A DNA stretch of 64,000 nt, taken from contig JAKEKT010000052.1 in assembly GCA_021495925.1 (NCBI GenBank), positions 62,001 through 126,000 of the forward strand, read 5' to 3'. The first letter of the stretch is position 1; the number at the start of each line of letters is the position of its first letter. This DNA comes from Diplodia intermedia (Eukaryota > Ascomycota > Dothideomycetes > Botryosphaeriales > Botryosphaeriaceae). This document shows positions 56,264 to 64,000 of this stretch, in pieces. The translations under genes were made by a program, and so were the position numbers. The notes under the pieces were generated by a model that saw only the letters and a program-made list of their open reading frames with translations, was not told the DNA's origin and did no database searches.

Positions 56264-57202
56264 TCAGCACCCGCCCTCAACGGCTACCGTCGTCTTGCCG
56301 CATGGTTCCTGTTCAGGGGAGAGTCGCTCGGAGGATTCCCGTTCGAGTTCGACATCGGCGTTGATCTCTTCGGCGGCGTCGTTGTCGTCGTCAAATGGCA
56401 TGAGCATCGCTTTCGCCGGAATCACGGCGTCGTCGGATTCAAACTTCTTGATGTGGAACTGCGATTCTCGGGTCAACCGCCATGGTCCTCCGACATTTCC
56501 AGGCAATACCGGCCTTAATGAGGCCGGTCCCCGTGGAGCCATGTCCGCTGGAGCAAAGCTGTGACGGTGGCAGGGCAGATTCAAAGATTGGAGATGAAGG
56601 CGTGACGCCCGAGCCGCTACCTGCAGGATGCACCCGCCGTAGACTGAGCTACCGTATCGGTGCGCTTTGCACCTGGGGGCATCTTGGTGGTGGAGCGAGC
56701 CAACTCCGACGTAGATGCAGCCGATGCGGGCCCGGCGTGAGTGCTCGGGGTTAGGCCTAGGGCCCGAGGCGGCAGGCGGCATGTTGTTGTTGTTGTCGTC
56801 GTCGTTATCGTCGGGCGACGAAGGGGAGGAGGTGGTGATGTGGTAGTGGTAGTGGTGGACGTCGGTATGCTGGCGAACGACGGGCCGCTCGGCAAGCTCG
56901 CGGCGAAGCCGCTCGATCTCCGCCTCCATGCGCTCGAGTTCGCCGGCGGCAGGGGCAGGCGCTTGTGATCTCTCTCGGGCTATAGTTTCGAGAGCCAATT
57001 TCAATTCGCGAACGGCCTCTTCGACGGCCTTGACCGCAGCCACGGTGCGTATGTTGGCGAACGACCGGCGCTGATGGTGCGAGTCCGAAGCTGAGGAGGT
57101 GGTGTGGTGTCGTCTCGCTGAGCGGAAGAAGCAGTGAAATACCCCGGCCCCCTGCCAATCGCTCCTGCCAACACCGGCACCTGCCTCACAGAAATTCGAC
57201 AT
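56264..57202 (-). CDS. Doubtful hypothetical protein with coiled-coil and His/Asn-rich segments
   Basis: An open minus-strand frame of about 313 codons. One part looks genuine: a heptad-like helix (VKAVEEAVRELKLALETIARE; ELERMEAEIERLRRELAER), a His-rich HTDVHHYHYHIT, an acidic DDNDDDNNNN microsatellite tract and the closing GPWRLTRESQFHIKKFESDDA. Between these the sequence is irregular (about 56570-56720), so an intron or frame problem is likely. Both candidate start codons (57202, 57223) fall inside the second MITE copy. The true 5' end may therefore be lost or replaced. Function unknown; it may be a decayed gene. Confidence 0.3.
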   Translation of the reverse strand: MSNFCEAGAGVGRSDWQGAGVFHCFFRSARRHHTTSSASDSHHQRRSFANIRTVAAVKAVEEAVRELKLALETIARERSQAPAPAAGELERMEAEIERLRRELAERPVVRQHTDVHHYHYHITTSSPSSPDDNDDDNNNNMPPAASGPRPNPEHSRRARIGCIYVGVGSLHHQDAPRCKAHRYGSSVYGGCILQVAARASRLHLQSLNLPCHRHSFAPADMAPRGPASLRPVLPGNVGGPWRLTRESQFHIKKFESDDAVIPAKAMLMPFDDDNDAAEEINADVELERESSERLSPEQEPCGKTTVAVEGGC

Positions 57203-57347
57203 GGGATGGGTACTTGAACACAAGATCTGGACGTAATGTCAGTTTTAAATGCGCATACTTACGTCCGGATCTTGTATTCAACTGCTCATATTAATATTAA
57301 TATCTTTGGAAAGCAGATACAGGGGTGCAATTTCTTTTGTCACCCGC
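57165..57347. mobile_element. MITE-like element, copy 2 (left terminus missing)
   Basis: It matches the interior and right end of copy 1 (48886-49081): CCGGCACCTGCCTCACAGA, GATGGGTACTTGAACACAAG, AGTTTTAAATGCGCATAC, and right terminus GGGTGCAATTTCTTTTGTCA. The left terminal repeat of copy 1 has no counterpart, so this copy is truncated or diverged on that side. Its inner inverted pair is nearly perfect over 23 bp (TTGAACACAAGATCTGGACG faces CGTCCGGATCTTGTATTCAA). Confidence 0.8.
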
Positions 57348-57474
57348 CGTAAGGGGCAACTGTAAAGGATTTACGTACTCCAATAGATGGAACAGATCTT
57401 CAATAAATGATGTGACTTATTGCTGGTCATACAGAGGAGCAAGATGAATGCCAAATTGACGGCGATGGCCACAC

Positions 57475-57822
57475 ACAAGCCTCGACGGGTCCATCCGCAA
57501 CGGGCCTATGTTTCACTTGGGCATACTTCTCATCGAGCTCTGCTTCAACGAGCCCTTCGAGCGACTGCGAGAGAAGATACGCGATTCAAATGTAGGGCAT
57601 GGAAGCGGAATTTCTGACTACTTCGTTGCAGAGCGGCTGCTCAGTGACGTCTGCGATGAAGGTGGCACGACTTACGGGACGGCTGTGACCAGATGCATTC
57701 GGTGCAACTTCGACACGCCGTCGCTCAGTCTGGAGAACGAAGGCTTCCGAGAAGCGGTTTACAAAGGCGTCGTGTCTCTTTTGGAGGAGGACCTCTCTCA
57801 TTCACTCAGACTCCCGGCATGA
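57475..57822 (+). pseudogene. C-terminal remnant of a DUF7580-type gene
   Basis: The frame from 57508 reads MFHLGILLIELCFNEPFERL, then TTYGTAVTRCIRCNFD and FREAVYKGVVSLLEEDLSHS. It parallels the last 115 residues of the intact gene at 53242-55008 (FALGILLIELCFGKPFHDL, HYGDVVRRCIRCSFD, FRSAVYEGVLGPLQEDLRNF). Open sequence continues only a few codons upstream (SLDGSIRNGP), and the N-terminal two thirds are absent. A MITE copy ends 128 bp to the left. I read it as a truncated paralogous copy. Expression as a short protein is possible but unlikely. Confidence 0.75.
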
Positions 57823-58401
57823 GCTTTTGCTCCCAATTGGGCATAGTTGGCCGACTGCGCGTGAGACAAATCGTCAAATTAAATTATTCCAAGTGTGTAC
57901 AGCTTTCAGCTCCCAATGATATTTCCGCATTCACGGAGTCACCACCAAAGGAATCTTGTGCTTGAACAGTGACCCGACCCCTTAAGACCCTGTTGCTACC
58001 CAACGAACATACGTAAAGACGGAGGCACTCATAGAAACCCTCAAACAACGTATGAAAAAGCATCTACAGTTCTCAAATTTAAGAATGACAAGACCAGCCG
58101 CCCTCCTTCCACGCGAGGCGACAGCACAGGACCATTCAATCAAGGGTATCTATTACAACCAAAACAGAGCCAGCCTCCACCGGCCAAAAAAACAAAAACA
58201 AAAGAGGCTTTTCCAATCCCAATCATTAATCAAAATAAAAGTCGTAGAAGCACATGTCTCCGTCACTTCCCTTTGGTACAGCCCAAGGAGTACATGGAAG
58301 GAATTCCCGGATAGCAATACGCTCTGCGCTCTGCGTGATTCATCTGCGACTCCTCGTCTTCGGAGACGTCCAATTCCTCAAGACTCGTCGAAACGGCGCT
58401 T
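57823..58401. other. Intergenic region
   Basis: It lies between the DUF7580 remnant and the 3' end of the GH16 gene. No gene seen. Confidence 0.45.
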
Positions 58402-59968
58402 TTAGCCACCACCGTTGTTGTTATTGTTATTGTTATTATTATTGTTGTTGTTCTGGTCACCGCCGGGGCCCTGCTGCACAGCCGACGTCGTCGCGACCGC
58501 CGACGTGGTAGCGACGGACGACGACAACCCCACAGCGGTACTCGTTGAGGCGGTCGAACCGCCCGCGGCGGTGCTGGCGGCGGCCTCGCCGCCGGCCGTG
58601 TAGACGCGGAAGCTGTTGAACTCCCAGTAGGCCTTCTCGAACTGGGTGGCGTTGTTGGTGACGTAGCTGGTGCAGGTGCCGGGGCACTCGTCCTGGTCCG
58701 AGTAGACGGCGTCGGAGCCGGCCCAGGAGCCGCACAGGTCGATGTTGACGACGATGCTCATGTTGCGGAAGTGGCTGCTGATGTCGCAGTCGGTGCCGGG
58801 GAAGTCGGCGCTCGCCTCGCCCCAGGTGCTGGGGTCGGGGGCAGTCGTACTGCTGTTGCTGCTGACGTCGTCGGGGATGCTGTCGCGCTCAAAGTGCCAG
58901 ATGCGGATGCCGGCGTCGCGCCACTCGACGGCGTAGACGCCGCCGCCGACGTTGTTGAACCCTTGCCCTATGGATGTCGACGAGCCGTAGACGCCGCAGC
59001 CGGCGTTGTCGTTGGTGCCGTTCCAGCAGTTCTCGTGGATCGTGGTGCCGCTCTGCTTGCGCTTGCGGTCCATCTTGCAGTTGTTGGTCGTGTGCAGCGT
59101 CATCTGGTTCTTGCTGTCCGAGATCTGGTTCACGCCCTCCATGACGTCGATCTCGCCGTTGGTCGGCCAGCTGTACGGGTCCGACAGCCACACGGCCGGC
59201 CACGTGCCGCAGCCGTACGGCGAGTGCGTGATGTCGAAGATGAAGAGCCCGCTGTTCCACGTGTCGCGCGACGTGATGCGGACCGACTTGCGCCCCGTGC
59301 TGGCCGATTCGCCGTTCTCCGACGTGTCGACCTTGACGACGGCCTTGGACGAGGTGGCGTAGGTTAGGTTCATTGATGCGGCCGTGGCGTTGTCAACATA
59401 GCTGGGGTTGGCGCCGTTAGCCGTGGATTCTGTAAGCTTGTTCGAGGTAGGAAACTTACTGGACCCAGCCTGCGGTAGGGTCATAGGTGTTGAAATAGTC
59501 CCAGTCGTCGAAAAACGAGGTGCCCTCATCTGCGTCAAACATCAGCACTCATCCTTGACCCGATTCGGCAATCCACCACCACGACCCGAAGCGATCCTCA
59601 TCCACAAATCCCACCAACATCGCCACACCACCACTCTCGCAAACCGTCGCGAATTCGAGAACCGATAACAAGGGGAACGGAGGCTTACATGTCTTCTGCA
59701 GGCTGTAGTTGAGTTTGCTGTAATTGGGGTACTTGTTGTTCCTGACGCCAAAGTACGCGCCGCAAATGATGGCGACGATGACGGCGGCAACGCCCACGGC
59801 AACGCCGATCTTGGTCTTCAGGCCCCACGATTTCGGGTTCCATTTCGATGGGCCGGCCATCTTTTCCCCGGATTCGGGCGCATGGGCGGCGTACGGCGGC
59901 GGCTCGCCGGGCCCGCCGGTGCTTTGCAGCGGAACGCTGGACTCGGAGAAGGGGTTGCGGTCTGGCAT
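58402..59968 (-). CDS. GH16 endo-beta-1,3(4)-glucanase, type II membrane anchored
   Basis: Three minus-strand exons (59968-59689, 59529-59460, 59401-58402) give 449 aa. The N-terminal cytosolic part is Pro-rich and is followed by a basic stretch and one membrane helix (IGVAVGVAAVIVAIICGAYFG). The catalytic domain starts with YEGTSFFDDWDYFNTYDPTAGWVHYVD, which appears only when exon 2 (70 nt) is included. It contains WPAVWLSD and the GH16 active-site motif NGEIDVMEG, both Glu and the Asp present. Later motifs are GQGFNNVGGGVYAVEW, IRIWHFERDSIP, VVNIDLCGSWAG and WEFNSFRVY. The tail is Ser/Thr/Ala-rich and ends in 13 consecutive Asn plus GGG, coded by a TTG/TTA microsatellite. Family role: hydrolysis or remodelling of wall beta-glucan outside the plasma membrane. 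Confidence 0.88.
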
Positions 59969-61405
59969 GGTCGGATCGCGGGAGTTGTTGTTGTTGTTGT
60001 TGTTGTCGTCGTTGTTGTTATGTTTTTGTTTTTTGGCACTTGGCTAGCGTATGCAGACCAGCGATGGGCAAGTGGTCAAGTGCAGGCGCGAGCAGAGGTT
60101 TTCTTTGTTGGAGGGAGTGCAGCAGCGAGCGGAAGGGAAGGGGCCTTCCTCAGGCAAGCAGCAGTGACAGCAGAGCAGGACGCAGGACGCAGGACTGGGC
60201 CCAGTTAAGGCGGGAAGGTAGGGCTGGGGTGCTTTATTGCAGTCGACCATTTGGCTGGGCGGAGGCTGGTTGGGCCTAAGCAAGGGCAGGCATGCGTGGC
60301 CATGGCTCGAGATGGCGTGCGCGCCGGCGGAGTCTCGCAGTGATTGCTGCGGTTGGGGGGCGTTACGTGTTGGGGTGGGTCGATGATGGTGGCCGTCTGC
60401 CGGCTGTGACGAATGTGACGCGCGGTGTGCAGCGACGGACGGCGCCCGCTGCAGGAGGGATAAGCGCCTTATCGCTAGCCCCAGCCAAATCCAGGCCCCG
60501 CAAGGCCCGCTACCTCGCCAGCAGCGCCCGTCCCGCGCCCGTAGCGGCCCGGCCTTGGTCCCAATCGAAGCTTTGGACTGCGCCCGCGACGAAGCTTCGT
60601 GGTGGCTTGGCCGGTGCGACGCGCAACTCTCAGGATTTTTTTTCTGCTTTTCTGCTCTTGCATTGCGCGACGCCGCTCCCTCTGCGCGCCCAGAATACGA
60701 ACGAGCGGCGTTGCGCCCTGGTTCCAAAAACAACGCATCAGCGTCGTACCCAATCCCGTTGACGAGGACGCTGTCGATCGAACTGCAGCAGCACACCTCG
60801 GGTGAAGGGCAGCCGGGACGGGTGCCATTGAGCTCCAATCAAGCTTCGAAACCGCTTCCGCCGTCTCCGATGATCGCGGGGATGCGTCGAGGTGCAGATA
60901 AGTGATCGCCTAGCCTGTTCGGCACCTTATTATGCTTAACCAGAGGAGGTGGCAAAATGATGGGCGTGCTATTAAAAGAAACACGGACCACCCCCGGACG
61001 CCGAACGCCCTCGTAAACATCCAAGCATTCCATCCCTCGCTACTTCATGTGATCGCGCCGACCGGACTCTCAGAAACGCAAAAGAGCCGTGCCTGTCAGA
61101 ACTCAACGGCACTACTGTCTTGCCCTGGCAGATAAGATTCCATCACGCATCATCTTACGTGAGACCTACCCCGGCTACTCACAACCAGGTACCCTTACCC
61201 ACGTACCAGCGACTACGTCCAACCAGTCCCTTTCCCAAGCACCACCCCAGACTTCAAACCCCAACCCAGTGCTCGGTCCCCGATCCGAAACAGCCGGCCG
61301 GCCTTCCGACAACAACAACAACAAGCCGCTAGCCAGCACAGCACAGCACAGCACAGCACGCAGCCCGCCAGCACAGCACAGCAGGCATCCCCCTCCGCCC
61401 TTCCA
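59969..61405. other. Intergenic region
   Basis: It lies between the 5' end of the GH16 gene and the 3' end of the GH3 gene. It begins with a TTG repeat (about 59984-60020), likely in the GH16 leader. Open frames such as 60044-60838 (minus) have random Ser/Arg/Cys-rich composition. A GCACA-type short tandem repeat lies near 61334-61360. No gene supported. Confidence 0.45.
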
Positions 61406-63930
61406 CTACGGCGCAAACTCCAGCCTCTCCTCCACATCCACAACGCCGCTCTCCCTGATATCCGCCGACGACTCGCCCACCATGATCTTGTACCGGCCCC
61501 TCTCGACGACCCACCTGCCGACGCCCTCGTCGAAGTACGCCAAGCCCCTCACCGGCACCGGCAGCTGGACCTTCTTCGTCTCGCCGGGCCGCAGCTCGAC
61601 GCGGTCGAACGCGACGAGCTGCTTCACGGGCAACTCGACCTCGGTCTCGACTTCCGCGGTGGGGCCCGCGTACACCTGGACGACGTGCGCGCCGGGGCGG
61701 TCGCCCGTGTTCGTGACGGTGACGGCGACGTCGTAGCCCTGGTGCTCGTTGCGCCGGACGCGGAAGCCGTCGAGGGCGAAGGTGGTGTAGCTGAGGCCGA
61801 AGCCGAAGGGGAACAGGACCTTGTCCGCGTGCTGCGGGCGGTCGAAGTGGCGGTACCCGACGAAGACGTCCTCGGCGTACGTGACCTCCAGCCTGCCGTC
61901 GGGGCCGACGTGCTCGCCGGGGAAGTTGCCGTGGGCGGGCGCATCTTCCAACCGGCGCGGGAAGCTGGTGGGCAGGCGGCCGGCCGGGTTGACCGCGCCG
62001 AGCAGCACGTCGGCGATGGCGTTGCCCGCCTCCTGCCCGGGGAACCACGTCTGCACGATGGCCGCGACGTCGTCGACCCACGGCATGGCCACGGCGACGC
62101 CGGTGCTGTTGACGACGACGGTATTCGGGTTCGCCGCCGCGACGGCCGCGACGAGCGCGTCCTGCGAGCCGTCGGCCGGCAGGTGGAACGACGCCTGGTC
62201 CTGGCCCTCCGTCTCCCAGTCCTTTGTGTGCCCCGTGAAGACGACGGCGACGTCGGCCGCCTGCGCCGCGGCCACGGCTTGCGCCTGGATGTCCTCGTCG
62301 TGCTCGGCCTCCGTCATGAAGCCGAGGTAGAAGCCCATGCATTTGTCGAGGATGGAGAGGCCGCTGTTGTTGACCTGCGGCCGGCGCGAGTGCGCTTCGA
62401 TGGTGTAGGGTTGCCCGGCTTCGAAGGCGTATTGGAAGTTTTCTTGCTTGCCGCCGCCGAGGAGGAAGCCCATGGGGTCTTGGTAGTTGTGCTTTTGCTC
62501 GAATACGAGCGTGCCGTTGATGAAGAGCTTGGACGGGCCGAGGCCGGAGAAGCCGAGATAGTGCTTGCCCGTCGTCGAGGGCGTGAAGGTGCCCGTGAGC
62601 TTGCAGGTTTCGGCGATTTCGGTGGAGAGGATGGGCGCCCAGTTGGAGGTTGGGATGTTCTTGGTGCCGACGGGCGACTGGGAGTAGTCCTCGGTATCGA
62701 AGCGCTGGAGTGTCCAGCCGGGGGATCCTTCGTAGTCCTTGACGTCCTTGCCCATCGGAGGCAGGAGACGGAAGGTGTGCGCACCTTGAGCCACAGTCAG
62801 CTAATATGCAACTGATTGACAGCAGAGATCTTACCCTTGGCATAAAGCAACTCGACATCGTCGCCAAGCGCCGCCTTCAGCCCATCATAGGGCGTGACCT
62901 TGTAGTGAGCGTTGACCGAAGCGCTTCCACCGCCATGGATCAAAGAATCCTTCGCGTGTCCCAATAGGGCAATCTTCTTCTTTTGCAGTTTGTCCTTCCT
63001 AATCGGCAACACACCGTCCTTATTCTTCAACAGCACCGCCCCAGCACCACCAACCTCGCGAATAAGCTTCTGCACCTCGGGCCTGTTGATCGCCTGCTCC
63101 GGCGGCGTGACGGGGTCCTCAAACTGCCTCGTCTTAACCATCAGCTCCAGCACATTCCTCGCGCACGCCGTCACCGCCTCCTCCGACGTCTTCCCCGCCT
63201 CGATCGCCGCCACCACATCCTCGACCTTCCGCCACTTCGTCGGCCCAGGCATCTCCAAATCCATGCCCGCATTGATGCTCTCCGCCGTCGAATTCGTGCC
63301 GCCCCAATCACTCATCACCAGCCCCTTCCAGCCCCACTCGCCCCTCAGGACCGTCTTCAACAGCCACTCGTGGCCATCCGCATGCGTCCCGTTGACGAGG
63401 TTGTAGCTGGTCATGACGGCCCACGGCGGCGCTTGGGCCTTGACGGCGATCTCGAACGGGCGCAGGTACAGCTCGCGCAGGGCGCGCTCGGAGATGGTCT
63501 CGTTGACGGTGAAGCGGGCCGTCTCCTGCTCGTTGGCGGCGAAGTGCTTGATGGTGGCGCCGACGCCGCGCGCCTGCAGCCCGCCGATGTACGCCGCCGC
63601 CAGCGCGCCCGCCAGCAGCGGGTCCTCGCTGAACGACTCGAAGTTGCGCCCGCCCAGCGGGTGCCGGTGCAGGCACACGGTCGGCGCGAGCAGCACGCGC
63701 GCCCCCTTGGACAGCGTCTCCTCGGCCAGCGCGTCGCCCACGCGCGCCGCCAGCCCGGTCGAGAAGGTCGACGCCAGGCAGACCGAGGCGGGGAAGCAGG
63801 CGGCCGTCGTGCCGTGCGCGAATTCGGCGCCGCGCGCGCCGTTGGGCCCGTCGCTGGTTTTGAGCGAGGGCACGTTTTTGGTCGGGATCGCGACGGTTTC
63901 CCAGAAGTTGGCGCCGGCGAGGAGGGAGAT
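61406..63930 (-). CDS. GH3 beta-glucosidase with PA14 domain (5' end outside window)
   Basis: Two minus-strand exons are visible (63930-62835, 62784-61406; 50-bp intron), coding 824 residues. The visible part starts ISLLAGANFWETVAIP at an acceptor (CTCCAG before 63930), so a first exon lies beyond the window. The GH3 N-domain is complete: TSDGPNGARG, LLAPTVCLHRHPLGGRNFESFSEDP, KHFAANEQE, and the nucleophile Asp in LVMSDWGGTNS. The C-domain is interrupted by a PA14-like carbohydrate-binding insert (TLQRFDTEDY ... GKHYLGFSGLGPSKLFINGT). It is followed by VVVNSTGVAVAMPW, TWFPGQEAGNAIADVLLG and a fibronectin-III-like end (VTNTGDRPGAHVVQVY). No signal peptide can be judged. Role: hydrolysis of terminal beta-glucosyl residues; PA14-bearing members are often cytosolic. 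Confidence 0.9.
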
Positions 63931-64000
63931 CTGGAGGGGAATTGTTAGGGTGGGTTGGCTGGGCTTCTTTCATGAAAAAAAAAATAAAATAAAAGAAAGA

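Noticed and set aside
60044..60838. 264-codon minus-strand frame upstream of the GH16 gene
   Set aside because: Random Ser/Cys/His/Arg composition and no domain; it lies in the likely promoter/leader region.
61685..62815. 376-codon plus-strand frame opposite the GH3 gene
   Set aside because: Shadow of the GH3 coding sequence, Arg/Val/Glu/Gly-rich, no motif.
1..64000. tRNA genes, CRISPR arrays, LTR or full transposase genes
   Set aside because: No convincing T-loop/anticodon arrangement, regularly spaced repeats, long terminal repeats, reverse transcriptase or transposase motifs were found by eye; a tRNAscan and repeat search would be decisive.

Overview
The window is nuclear DNA of a filamentous ascomycete (Pezizomycotina). 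Genes are compact and carry many 50-150 bp GT-AG introns. The gene set mixes ordinary fungal housekeeping genes with families expanded only in moulds: ankyrin-repeat NLR-like proteins, fungal CorA-like proteins, and HeLo-like/DUF7580 proteins. I cannot fix the class or species. No tRNA, rRNA, CRISPR array or complete transposon was found. All exon junctions were read by eye from splice signals plus reading frame and family fit.

Region 1 (1-29.2 kb) is mostly housekeeping and metabolism. It holds the tail of a secreted Ser/Ala-rich protein, a decayed transcription-factor relic and a ten-exon secreted FAD-linked oxidase. Next come a GT31-like type II membrane glycosyltransferase, a disordered conserved protein and the AAA+ ribosome-biogenesis ATPase AFG2. 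AFG2 is divergent from a mitochondrial protein with an RRM-like C-terminus. Then come splicing factor BUD13/CWC26, a sulfite-oxidase-family molybdoenzyme, an alkyltransferase-like protein (Atl1) with a 13-nt microexon, a small unknown protein and an HSL-type alpha/beta hydrolase.

Region 2 (29.7-57.8 kb) is the unusual part. It reads like a fungal immunity or allorecognition island. It contains an intracellular ankyrin-subtilase and, divergent from it, an unknown 299-aa protein. A 1771-aa NLR-like protein follows, built as alpha/beta-hydrolase, degenerate NTPase, about twenty ankyrin repeats and a ZZ zinc finger. Then come a CorA-like membrane protein, a zinc-finger protein with interchangeable first exons and a small zinc-finger protein. 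A protein fuses C2H2 fingers to the peptide-binding domains of a DnaJ chaperone but has no J domain. A HeLo-like/DUF7580 protein and a decayed C-terminal copy of it close the island. Three short inverted-repeat (MITE-like) elements lie in or at the edge of the island.

Region 3 (57.8-64 kb) returns to cell-wall and carbohydrate genes: a membrane-anchored GH16 glucanase and a PA14-containing GH3 beta-glucosidase that runs off the right edge.

The strongest candidates for something undescribed are the zinc-finger/DnaJ-C-terminal fusion (50768-52900) and the NLR-like protein at 35328-40988. In the latter the hydrolase nucleophile, Walker A lysine and Walker B acids all appear substituted. The shared neighbourhood of these proteins with the ankyrin-subtilase is the third point.
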